Below, piece by piece: positions 24,269 to 34,798 of a stretch of DNA of 64,000 nt; within the stretch, counting starts at the first letter, position 1; every line of letters begins with the position of its first letter. The notes below the pieces were generated by a model. The model ran no database searches and had not been told where the DNA came from. It saw nothing but the letters and a program-made list of their open reading frames with translations. The DNA comes from Zea mays. Its lineage: Eukaryota > Streptophyta > Magnoliopsida > Poales > Poaceae. The translations under genes were made by a program, and so were the position numbers. Location of the stretch: NCBI RefSeq assembly GCF_902167145.1, contig NC_050096.1:179463825-179527824 (forward strand), read 5' to 3'.

Positions 24269-24304
24269 CTCTTCGGGCGGTTAGTCCCTTTCTTGAAGAT
24301 AACG

Positions 24305-24316
24305 GCTCTGATACCA
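24305..24316 (-). other. Primer-binding site of element C
   Basis: Minus strand TGGTATCAGAGC, an exact initiator tRNA-Met complement, directly inside the 5' LTR that starts at 24319. Confidence 0.9.
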
Positions 24317-24318
24317 AT

Positions 24319-25578
24319 TGAGAGCACCTAGAGGGGGGGTGAATAGGTGATCCTGTAAAACTTAAGCTTATAGCCACAAAAACTTGTTAAGTGTTAGCAC
24401 AATAAATGCCAAGTGGCTAGAAAGGAGTCTCAACAAAACACAATACCACAAGAGATCAAACACAGAGATGACACAGTGGTTTATCCCGTGGTTCGGCCAA
24501 GACCAACGCTTGCCTACTCCACGTTGTGGTGTCCCAACGGACGAGGGTTGCAATCAACCCCTATCAAGCGGTCCAAAGACCCACTTGAATACCACGGTGT
24601 TTTGCTTGCTTTTTCTCAATCCCGTTTGCGAGGAATCTCCACAACTTGGAGCCTCTCGCCCTTACAATTGAAGTTCACAAAGAACACAGAGCAAAGGGGG
24701 AAATGAGCAACGCACACAAGACTTCAAAAGATCAGAGCAACAACACGCACACAAGTCGCAACAAGAGCTCGCAACACAACTCAAAGAGTTCGCAACTCAA
24801 TAAGAGCTCTAGATGCTATCACAATAAAACGAATGCGTGAGATCGATGTCTTGGTGCTTAGGAATGTTGTAGGAATGCTTGGTGTTCTCCTCCATGCGCC
24901 TAGGGGTCCCTTTTATAGCCCCAAGGCAGCTAGGAGTCGTTGAGAACAAATCCAGAAGGCCATCCTTGCCTTCTGTCGTCGGGCGCACCGGACAGTCCGG
25001 TGCACACCGGACACTGTCCGGTGCCCGATTTCCTTCCTTAAACAGCGCAGTCGACCGTTGGAGATCTGGGAGCCGTTGGCGCACCGGACATGTCCGGTGC
25101 ACACCGGACAGTCCGGTGCCCCCTTCCGACCGTTGGCTTGGCCACGTGTCCCGCGCAGATCGCGCGGCCGACCGTTGGCCCGACCGACCGTTGGCTCACC
25201 GGACAGTCCGGTGCACACCGGACAGTCCGGTGAATTTTAGCCGTACGCCGTCAGCAAATTCCCGAGAGCGGCCTCTTCGGCCGAGGCAGCCTGGCGCACC
25301 GGACACTGTCCGGTGCACCACCGGACAGTCCGGTGCCCCAGACCGAAACAGCTTCTTGGCTGTACACAGCCAACTCTCTTCTTTTCTTCTTCTTCCTGTT
25401 TCTAATACTTAGACAAGTATATTAGTACACAAAACCAATGTACTAAGACTTAGAAACATACCTTTGCTCTAGATTTGCACTTTGTTCATCCATGGGCATT
25501 GATTCACATTTAAGCACTCGTGTTGACACTCAATCACCAAAATACTTAGAAATGGCCCAAGGGCACATTTCCCTTTCA
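24319..25578 (-). repeat. 5' LTR of element C (1260 bp)
   Basis: About 99% identical to 16632-17877. The minus-strand TATA box lies at about 24905-24923, with the same palindrome clusters upstream (about 24985-25330). Confidence 0.95.
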
Positions 25579-25583
25579 CATAC

Positions 25584-26104
25584 TCCTAAGTTTAGGCTTT
25601 GGTATCCTCGGGGATCCACATTTGATTTAATTGGTTATTCGGATGCCGATTGGGCGGGGTGTAAAATTAATAGAAAGAGCACATCGGGGACTTGCCAGTT
25701 CTTTGGGAAGGTCCTTGGTGTCTTGGGCTTCAAAGAAGCAAAATTCGGTAGCTCTTTCTACCGCCGAAGCCGAGTATATTGCCGTAGGCCATTGTTGTGC
25801 GCAATTACTTTGGATGAGGCAAACCCTTAGGGACTATGGTTACAAATTAACCAAAGTTCCTCTTTTATGTGATAATGAGAGTGCAATCCGCATGGCAGAT
25901 AATCCCGTGGAGCATAGCCGCACTAAACACATAGCCATTCGGTATCATTTTCTTAGGGGTCACCAACAAAAGGGAGATATCGAGATTGCATATATTAACA
26001 CTAAGGAACAATTAGCCGATATCTTTACCAAGCTACTAGATGAACAAACATTTAACAAACCTAGGCATGAACTCAATATTCTTGATTCTAGGAATTTCTT
26101 TTAA
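25584..26104 (+). pseudogene. Element B pol, 3' part (RNase H), with a frameshift
   Basis: The continuation of B pol after element C. It starts [23 protein letters not shown] and includes the RNase H motifs STAEAEY and HLFTK-like ADIFTK. A single-base frameshift near 25697-25710 (after KSTSGTCQF) moves the frame to that of the block ending at TAA 26102-26104. The C-terminal HELNILDSRNFF matches the ends of C and F pol. RNase H would remove the RNA strand during reverse transcription. Confidence 0.88.
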
Positions 26105-26311
26105 TGTTTTGCACACATAGCTCATTATTATACCTTTGATCATATCTCTTTCATATGCTATGACTAATGTGTTTTCAAGTATATTTCAAACCAAGTCATA
26201 GGTGTATTGAAAGGGAAATAAAGTCTTCGACGAAGACAAAGGCTTCCACTCCACTCCATCGAAATTACTCATCCTTCGCTGTCACTCCGAACAACTCTCT
26301 GACTTTGGTAT
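26105..26311 (+). other. Element B 3' untranslated region, first part
   Basis: Non-coding sequence after the pol stop, ending in the target site GGTAT (26307-26311) of the solo LTR. It continues at 30993. No gene is seen. Confidence 0.7.
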
Positions 26312-29300
26312 TGTAATGCCCTAAATCCATCAATTAAAAGCGATCCAGTTTTATTTATTAGTTTCAATAGAATGGAAAATATTTACGTTCTCAAATAACA
26401 GAAAGGTAATATAAATCAATTGAACAATTTCTTGAATAGATAAAAAAATTTACCAATTGCTTGATGCATTCATGTTGAGGCATAATTTTTGTTTGCTAAT
26501 GAATTGTAAAGATTTTATTTATTTTATTTTATATTCCCTTTTATGAATCTTAATTTATTTAATAATATAAATTTGCGTAAAATTTATTTATTGGAATGTT
26601 ATTATTATAATTTTCGAAATATTTTAAAACATATATTTATCTATATATAACTTACGTTAAAAATGAAAAGAAAAAAAAAGCAAGAGAAAGGAAAAGGAAA
26701 TTTTGAAACAAATAAAAAAACAAAATTAATCTCATGCCCTAGGCCTTTGGCTTCGTATCCGGCCGTCACCTGCTTTTCTATTTCTCTCCTTGACACACGT
26801 CCTCACTCCCTCTCTCTCCCTCTCACTCTATGGCAAGTGGGCCCTACTTGTAGGATTTTCATTCCAAGAAACTAGATCGCACGCACACAGCCGCCTATTT
26901 TCCATCTCACATAGCATGCGCTCAGCGCCGTCGCCGCTGGTTGGGACTCCATCCGGCAGCGCCTGTTTGCCTGCTACCGTGCCCAGCCATGCTACGGACC
27001 CACACCCCGTGCATGCCGCTACACACGCCAGCGCCCGTCCGGAATCTCGGCCGTTTCTTCTGTCAGGTTGAAGCCGCCATTAAACAGTCATTAATGGTGA
27101 TGGTTAGTGCTTGTGCTTCGTCTTTCCACCGGTGCCTCCTCGATGAGTACCGCTGCCACCATTTACGACTGTGTTGGCTGCTTGACTCCCCACACCATTT
27201 AGTTGAGTCAACACCACGCTATCTGTTTCTCTTCCTCCTCGTTAATTCTGCTCGTTTCAGCTTACCCACTCATGGACGTTCACTTTCAGTAACTGTCGCT
27301 GCCACCATTAATGCCGTCGTGGTGTTCCTCTTCCTCTTCGCGGCGTCCTTTCTGCTCCCTCTTCCCAAGGCTATAAAAGCCGAAGCTACAACCTCGTCTC
27401 TCTCCCCTTGCCCACTCTCCCAATCCACACTCGCCTCTACTGCCCTACTTGCTGCTGTGCGCTCGGTTCTGCTAGCCGTGCTTGCCGTCGTGTGCCTCGT
27501 CGAAGCTTCTCTCTGGTGTATGGGCGACTCTCTCCTCCACGACCGGAACACCACGTCGAGCCCCTGTTGTCCACACATCGGCTCGCCAACACGCCTCTTC
27601 GGAGTTCGCTTCGTCGTCGTTCAGCTCGTCTTGTCATTGACATTCTTGGTACGCCGGAGCTACGCACCCGTCATACCGAGCCTTCGCCTTGATGCCCGTT
27701 CGCCGTCGTCCGTTCACCACAAGGTTAAAGATAACCCAAATGTTTTTATTAACTCCAAAATTACAGTTTGAATTAATTCATTAATTTGGTAATTATTTGT
27801 TGTGATTTAGAATTCATGTATGCGAACGATTGATTTTTAGTATCCATGCGATGAATTAGTATATTAACCTTATTTATGTTATTTGTTTCCAATTATTTTA
27901 GAATTTAAGATTTAAAAGAGGAATAACAGAATTTAGTAGACCATGTGTTAGTGATGAAAACACTAGATAAATAATATCTTAGTTAATTTTTCTAAAAGTT
28001 ATATACATAAGTCCATTTAAACCCACTAAATAGATAATAAAAGCTCCTCTTAACATATATCTAGTAAGTGGTATAGAATTCATAACAATACAAATATTAT
28101 AGTATAAACAGTGGTTTAATGTATTATTAGATGTTTTGATCTCTGATTATTATAATACATTTTTCCTTTAGAAAGAAAGATAAAACTAAAAGGAGATCAC
28201 TATTCATAGTATAAATAATTAGGTAATAATTAGTTTATTTTTATAAATTGGTTAAGTCATTACATCGAGGCCACATATGTTAGTCAGATAAAAATATATT
28301 TCATTAGTCATGATAAATGTATTCATAAGTATGGCACTTAATTACTTATAATTAGTAAAATACTTGTTTATGTCATAATAACCTTGAATATGCTATTAAA
28401 AGTCCAATTAGTAATTTACAATTAATTCTTAGAATATAAATGTTAGAAGAATTATAAATAAATAATTTTTAGTTATACGTATAATCTCTATGTAGAAAAA
28501 AAAGGATGAAAACCAAAATAGTAGAATTTATAATAATTTAATTAGGCGCTCATATTTTTTTAATAAAGAAATTGATAGTATGTTGATATAAGTTTCTTAT
28601 TAAAGAATTAGAGTATTTGTTTCTAACTATAAAATGACCTTTTTAATAGACATCATGATTTTGATTTAATAGGATTTGTTATAGATGTTTAAGTGTAGCC
28701 GTACTAAATAGTAATATGTCTAATAATGATATAATGGCTTAAATAAGTGCTCACACTGTCATAACTAAAATGATAGTTAATAATATACTAATAAATATAG
28801 TATTCATTTTAATTATCTAGATTATTTGTTCCTACAATAGAATTAAAGATAGTTAATATATTAATTATCCTTTATCGTAATTTATTAGTCAGACCTATTG
28901 TCAACTTGTTCATAACTAGTTATATGAGCTTGATTAAATATTTTATCACATTTAGTCCATGTTATATAAATCATTTAGTTTTTCCTAAAGGGTAAAATAA
29001 AGTAATAACTAAAATGTTACTTTATATGTATACTTCGAATATAATAATATAAGCTATGTGTTTTTAAATGAAGTTAAAAGATAGTTGTTTATTCATTGTC
29101 TTTTACATAAAAGTTCATATACCATAACTTTCCATAAATAGGTGTTTAATAATAATAATGACCTTTTCACATAAAACATATTTAGACTTATATCTTAATT
29201 TATCATAAGTGATAGGTTTAACAATAAATTATATGCTCCATAATGCTTCTAAAATTAATAACGTGATTAGTAGCCCATTAACCTTAGATATATAACTTAT

Positions 29301-30987
29301 ATCTATTCTAAAAAGTTAAAAAGGTTTAATATCGTTATAACATGTTTTATCGTCTTATAAACCATTAATCTTAGACGTATCACATATGACGTTTTATAAA
29401 AGAGTTAAATTGGTGAACCTAATATTTGTATATTTTAATTAAGATATTTTAAGCTCATGTCTTGTTTTATAAAGTATAGAACACACATTTTTAAAGAATA
29501 CCTTTTTATTATAACCCGTGCGAGTAATGTTTTTGAAAAGCGAACGCTCTTTTCGTTAGGCTTTCTTTTAGCTTTACGTATGGTGAATGTTGTATGTTAT
29601 TGAGTGGTGTTTGTTCTTTTTGTTTGTTTTGTGATATTCAGTGATTGATCTAATATTTGAGAATCAAGTGCTATTCCTTGGAAGAACCTCAAGTTTTTAA
29701 TAAGCAAGGCAAGTGGACTTCTCCCTCTGCATGCTCTGTTTGATCCCAAACAATACATTTAATAAAGTTTATTTTTTTGGATATATATGCATAATTTGAC
29801 GGGTTACCTATTTAGATAACCTTTCTAACCTTATTCCTTATCAAACCTATGAATTATACTTTACCTTCGTAGCTATGCTATTGCTACAACTTAACTTTAT
29901 GCAGTCACTCCCGCTTATGATATTAATGTTCCAAAATGGTAAGTTTACATTATTGTTGTTAACCCGATGGTTAAACAAGATTATTGCATATTAATTGGAA
30001 CATGGAGTGACCACCCGGGAAAACAGTGCAACCACGAGTGCTATCATGGCTCTGGCTTTGGTAATTAGCTTTATATGCTTAGTGCCTGGCAACCTTACCT
30101 GAAATATGGGCAAGAGGGAGAGCGGTAGGTGTTGGCAGCCCACGTTAACATGGGGACGTATTCTTGGCTAAGGTACCTCACCCAGGGGGTCACCACCATC
30201 GTCTTTAGAAACCTTAGCGGGTTGCTTCGTATTAAGTGTATTTTGTGAAAGCCTCATAGTGGATCCCTAGCCACTCACCTCGGAAGTGTTTACGGGTTTT
30301 GGCCGACCCAGGCTAGAGGGGATACACGGCTTGTGGGTAAAGTTGTACCACCTCTGCAGAGTGTAAAACTGATATATCAGCCGTGCTCACGGTTATGAGC
30401 AGCCTAGACTCCTCACATGATAATTGAACTTGAAGATGGAAATAAATCGAGATCCGATGATCTGTCAATGGTTTGCTTAAGTGGTTTCACTTACATGTTT
30501 TTGATATACTCTTATACCTTTGTTTAATGGGAATACTTGGGATTCACATTTATTAGTAATCAGGTGTTGATAATAAAATGTTGACCAACTAAAATGCTTA
30601 CTGCTCAACCTCAGCCTCACCTTGTTATACCTGCATTAGTTTTTCCCCCACTTGCTGAGCCCCGACCATAAGTGAGCTCACCCTTGCTTAATTTTGATCA
30701 GAAGTTTGCAGATGAAGATTTTGATGGTGAACTCCATGGATGCTAGTCTAGTGATACCCCCGGTCATCTTCCTGTGGATGGATGTCCCTGTTTCGCTGTA
30801 CTTTGATGAATAAAGGTTAAGACATTATGTCTGTTCGAAGTGTAATATGTTAATATAATCGTTATTTACGCTTTTATGCATTGTTCTTTTGGTATATTAC
30901 ACTTGTGACGTCAACATATGTGTGGAAATAGATCTTGGCACACATATGCTATGCACCCGGCTCTGCCCTTTAGAAACGGGTGTGACA
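26312..30987 (+). mobile_element. Solo LTR (4676 bp) of a Del/Tekay-type gypsy element
   Basis: TGTAATGCCC...GGTGTGACA, flanked by the TSD GGTAT at 26307-26311 and 30988-30992. I see no second copy of the termini and no gag or pol inside, so it is a single long LTR left by recombination between two LTRs. A TATA box (GGCTATAAAAGCC, about 27370-27382) gives plus orientation. The stretch 27780-29700 is very AT-rich. The 30000-30430 block (palindromic and tRNA-like words, CCTCTGCAGAGTG) is shared in inverted orientation with 46020-46400 of element G. The family name is inferred from LTR length and this shared block. Confidence 0.85.
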
Positions 30988-30992
30988 GGTAT

Positions 30993-31618
30993 AATCTTCA
31001 CTCATATTTTGGTTGCCAAAGGGGAGAAAGTAGTTTCAAAGGCTTATATTTCACTCAAAGTATCCGTTTTTGGCGATTCATGCCAAAGGGGGAGAAAGTA
31101 TTAGCCCAAAGCAAAAGGACCGCACCACCACCACCACCACCAATTTTCAAAAATGAAGTTAAGAAAAGGTTTTAAAATGATGAATTTTTCAATTGATATC
31201 TTATTCAAAAGGGGGAGAAAGTAGTATGTTCAAAATTGGTATCTTAAAACCCTCTTGAACACTAAGAGGAGGATTTTATTGAGGGGGAGTTTTGTTTAGT
31301 CAAAGGAAAAGCATTTGATACAGGGGGAGAAAATTTGAAATCTTGAAAATGCTTCTCAAAATCTTATTCATTTACCTTTGACTATTTGCAAAAGGACTTT
31401 GAAAACAACTTACAAAAGAATTTGCAAAAACAAAACATGTGGTGCAAGCGTGGTCCAAAATGTTAAATATAAAGAAACAATCCATGCATATCTTATGAGA
31501 ATTTATATTAGCTCAATTCTAATAACCTTTGCACTTACAATTATGCAAACTAGTTCATTTATGTATTTCTATACTTGCTTTGGTTTGTGTTGGCATCAAT
31601 CACCAAAAAGGGGGAGAT
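30993..31618 (+). other. Element B 3' untranslated region, second part, with about six polypurine motifs
   Basis: Repeated GGGGGAG motifs occur at about 31018, 31086, 31208, 31283, 31322 and 31607. The last (AAAAAGGGGGAGAT) touches the 3' LTR and is the probable functional polypurine tract. A short CAC trinucleotide run lies at about 31123-31142. No gene is seen. Confidence 0.75.
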
Positions 31619-32779
31619 TGAAAGGGAATTAGGCTTACACCCATTTCTTAATTGATTTTGGTGGTTGAATTGCCAAACACAAATAATTGGACTAACTAAT
31701 TTGCTCTAGTCTATAAGTTTTACAGGTGCCAAAGGTTCACAATAAGCCAATAAAAAGACCAAGAAAGGGTTCAAACAAAGTGAGCAAAAGACATCCCAAA
31801 AGGCACCCTGGTCTGGCGCACCGGACAGTGTCCGGTGTACCAGGGCACTCGAGGCTGAACTCCTCACCTTCGGGTAAAACAGAGGGCGCTCCGCTATAAT
31901 TCACCGGACTGTCCGGTGCCACACCGGACTGTCCGGTGTGCCAGCGGAGCAACGGCTACTTCGCGCGCAACGGTCGTCTGCAACCGCATTAAATGCGCTA
32001 CAGTGCGTGCCAGAGTCAGAGCACGCGCGGGCGACGCACCGGACAGCCTACAGGACCTGTCCGGTGCACCACCGGACAGCCCAGAGGCCCCACAAGTCAG
32101 AGCTCCAACGGTCGAACCCCAATGGCCTGCTGACGTGGCTGGCGCACCGGACAGTGTCCGGTGCGCCATGCGACAGCACACTTCCAACGACCGCTTTGTG
32201 GTGGTTGGGGCTATAAATACCCCAACCACCCCACATTCAATGGCATCCAAGTTTCTACACTTCTACACCTTACAAGAGCTATAGCATTCAATACAAGACA
32301 CACCAAAGAGATCAAATCCTCTCCCAATTCCACACAAAGCTTTAGTAATTAGAGAGAGAGATTTGTTGTGTTCATTTAAGCTCTTGCGCTTGGATTGCTT
32401 CTTTTATTTCTCATTCTTTGTGTGATCAAACTCAATTGTAACCAAGGCAAGAGACACCAATTGTGTGGTGGTCCTTGTGGGAACTTCGTGTTCCGTTTGA
32501 TTGAGAAGAGAAGCTCACTCGATCTAAGTGACCGTTTGAGAGAGGGAAAGGGTTGAAAGAGACCCGGTCTTTGCGACCACCTCAATGGGGAGTAGGTTTG
32601 CAAGAACCGAACCTCGATAAAACAAATCATCGTGTCTCGCTCTTTATTTGCTCACGATTTGTTTTGCGCCCTCTCTCTCTCGGACTCGTTTATATTTCTA
32701 ACGCTAACCCGGCTTGTAGTTGTGCTTAAGTTTATAAATTTCAGATTCGCCCTATTCACCCCCCTCTAGGCGACTTTCA
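31619..32779 (+). repeat. 3' LTR of element B (1161 bp)
   Basis: Matches 10016-11216 but lacks about 40 bases of palindromic units. TATA box TATAAATA at 32212-32219. Six differences in the first 110 bases against the 5' LTR show B is clearly older than C, as the nesting requires. Confidence 0.92.
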
Positions 32780-32784
32780 ATAGC

Positions 32785-33413
32785 CCTCAACCACCAACAA
32801 GCCGTTGGGGTGGCTGCTGTCGATGGGCGCACCGGACAGTCCGGTGTACCACCGGACACTATCCGGTGCGCCAGCCACGTCACCCAACCGTTAGGGTTCT
32901 AGAGCTTTTGACCGTTGGAGGCTTTGTCCTCTAGTGGCACCGGACATGCACTGTTTAGTGTCTGGTGTGCCTCTGACAACTGCTCTGACTTCTACAAGCA
33001 CTGTTCGCGCACTGTAGCGTTGCAGGTTGTCCGTTGCAGTCGACCGTTGCACTGGATAGCCGTTACTCCGCTGGTGCACTGGACAGTCCGGTGGCACACC
33101 GGACAGTCCGGTGAATTATAGCGAAGCGCGCTGGCGAAAATCCGAGAGTGGCTGGTTCATTGTTGTACGGTCTTGGTGCATCGGACACTGTCCGGTGGCA
33201 CACCGGACAGTCTGGTGCACCAGACAAGGGCACTCTTGGTTTCTTTGCTCCTTTGTATTTGAACCCTATCTTCAATCTTTTATTGGTTTGTGTTCAACCT
33301 TTTTGCACCTGTAGAACATATAATCTAGAGCAAACTAGTTAGTCCATTATTTGTGTTGGGAAATCAACCACCAAAATTAATACCGGGAAAAGGTTAACCC
33401 TATTTCCCTTTCA
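32785..33413 (-). repeat. 5' LTR of element A, second part (U3 side)
   Basis: Resumes right after the second ATAGC copy (32780-32784) and runs to CTTTCA at 33413. It holds palindromes of the CACCGGAC type at about 32829-32874 and 33075-33215. D sequence follows directly. Confidence 0.85.
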
Positions 33414-34790
33414 CACATCACCTATCGCCATTGTTCGCATTGCGGTCGTCGGAACCTCATCTTCATCTACATCATCAAGATCAACTTGCTCTCTTGGAGA
33501 GCCATTAGTCTCATAAAATACAACGTCGCTAGAGACTTCAACCAAATCTGATGATTTGTTGAAGACCCTATACGCCTTTGTATTTGAGTCATATCCTAGT
33601 AAGAAACCTTCTACCGCTTTGGGGGCAAACTTTGAATGCCTACCCTTCTTTACCAAAATGTAGCATTTGCTCCCAAATACACAAAATAGGAAACATTAGG
33701 TTTGTTACCAGTTAGGAGTTCATATGACGTCTTCCTGAGGAGGCGGTGCAGATAGAGCCGGTTTATGGCATGGCAGGCTGTATTCACAGCTTCCGACCAA
33801 AACCGCTCAGGCGTCTTGTACTCTCCAAGCATCGTTCTTGCCATGTCGATTAGTGTCCTGTTCTTCCTCTCTACCACACCATTTTGCTATGGTGTGTAGG
33901 GAGCAGAGAACTCGTGCTTGATGCCTTCCTCCTCAAGCTATTCTTCAACTTGTAGATTCTTGAACTCGGACCCATTATCGCTTCTTATCTTCTTCACCTT
34001 GAGCTCTAACTCATTTTGAGCTCTCCTTAAGAAGTGCTTTAGGGTTCCTTGGGTTTCATACTTATCCTGCAAAAAGAACACCCAAGTGAAGCGGGAAAAA
34101 TCATCAACTATAACAAGACCATACTTACTTCCCTCGATGTTGAGATAGGCAACGGGGCCAAAGAGATCCATGTGGAGGAGTTCCAGTGGTCTTAATGTTG
34201 TCATCATGTTCTTGCTTTGATGAGTGCTTCCCACCTGTTTCCTTGCTTGGCATGCTGCACAAGGTCTGTCTTTCTCAAAACAGACATTGGTTAGTCCTAA
34301 CACATGATCTCCCTTTAGAAGTTTATGAAGGTTCTTCATCCCAACATGTGCTAGATGGCGGTGCCAAAGCCAGCCCATATTAGTCTTAGCAATTAAGCAT
34401 GCATCTAGATCGTCATTCTCCTTTGAGAAATCAACTAAATAGAGCTTGCCATCTAATACACCCTTAAAGGCTAATGAACCATCACTCCTTCTAAAGACAG
34501 ATACATCAATATTTGTAAACAAACAATTATAGCCCATATTACACAATTGACTTACTGACAATAAATTATACCCGAGCATTCTACTAAAAACACATTAGAG
34601 ATTGAATGCTCAGATGTGATGTCTATCTTGCCCAAGCCTTTAACCTTGCCTTGATTCCCATCTCCAAAGATGATGGTGTCTTGGGAATCCCTATTTTTGA
34701 CGTAGGAGGTGAACATTTTCTTCTCCCCCGTCATGTGGTTTGCGCATCCTCTATCAATAATCCAGCTTGAGCCCCGGATGCATAAACCTG
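33414..34790 (-). pseudogene. Element D pol remnant (protease and integrase)
   Basis: Blocks on the minus strand: protease region near 34735 (NHMTGEKKMF), pre-integrase ([19 protein letters not shown], near 34370), integrase with LLHMDLF and SDNGSEF, then [12 protein letters not shown] from 33877, and the post-integrase linker ending at MAIGDV at 33414. Breaks: a frameshift near 34555-34580, a stop near 33937, TAG for Gln in the PQQNG motif near 33887, and a frameshift near 33655. Integrase would insert the cDNA; this copy cannot. Confidence 0.85.
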
Positions 34791-34798
34791 CAAGGTAA

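Larger units (their letters stand above)
16632..25578 (-). mobile_element. Element C: complete, young Ji-like Sirevirus
   Basis: An 8947-bp minus-strand copia element with LTRs at both ends (16632-17877 and 24319-25578) and a perfect TSD, CATAC, at 16627-16631 and 25579-25583. It is inserted in the RNase H region of element B. Gag is one open frame of 795 codons and pol is one frame with a single stop. I counted about ten substitutions and two small indels between the LTRs, so identity is about 99% and insertion is recent, on the order of a few hundred thousand years at usual grass LTR rates. It is the best preserved coding element in the window. Confidence 0.95.
10016..32779 (+). mobile_element. 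Element B: complete Opie-like Sirevirus with nested C and a gypsy solo LTR
   Basis: A plus-strand Ty1/copia element bounded by LTRs at 10016-11216 and 31619-32779, with TSD ATAGC at 10011-10015 and 32780-32784. Removing element C, the solo LTR and their duplicated target sites leaves about 9.1 kb, the normal size for an Opie-type element. The order is LTR, primer-binding site, gag, pol (protease, integrase, RT, RNase H), a long 3' untranslated region with repeated polypurine motifs, LTR. It cannot be functional: four nonsense codons and one frameshift are seen besides the insertions. The 5' LTR of A is its host. Confidence 0.9.
4417..33413 (-). mobile_element. Element A: Opie-like Sirevirus (Ty1/copia), truncated by H, split by B
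   Basis: A minus-strand copia element. Reading leftward: 5' LTR (split by element B into 32785-33413 and 9424-10015), primer-binding site (9410-9421), gag remnants (9375 down to about 6800), then pol remnants to 4417, where element H is inserted. Its 3' end and 3' LTR lie left of the window. It is itself inserted in element D: its LTR ends CTTTCA at 33413 and D sequence resumes with CACAT. Gag and pol closely match element B but are broken by many stops and frameshifts, so A cannot be autonomous. Confidence 0.8.

Noticed and set aside
26941..27771. A 276-codon plus-strand frame inside the solo LTR.
   Set aside because: It overlaps the LTR TATA box and start region, has low-complexity Leu/Ser/Pro content, overlaps long frames on the other strand and matches no family I know; GC-rich LTR sequence gives such frames by chance.
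29990..30430. Possible tRNA or structural RNA in the solo LTR (GAGCAGCC and CCTCTGCAGAGTG words).
   Set aside because: No cloverleaf with anticodon arm could be made; the block is shared with element G and is ordinary LTR sequence.
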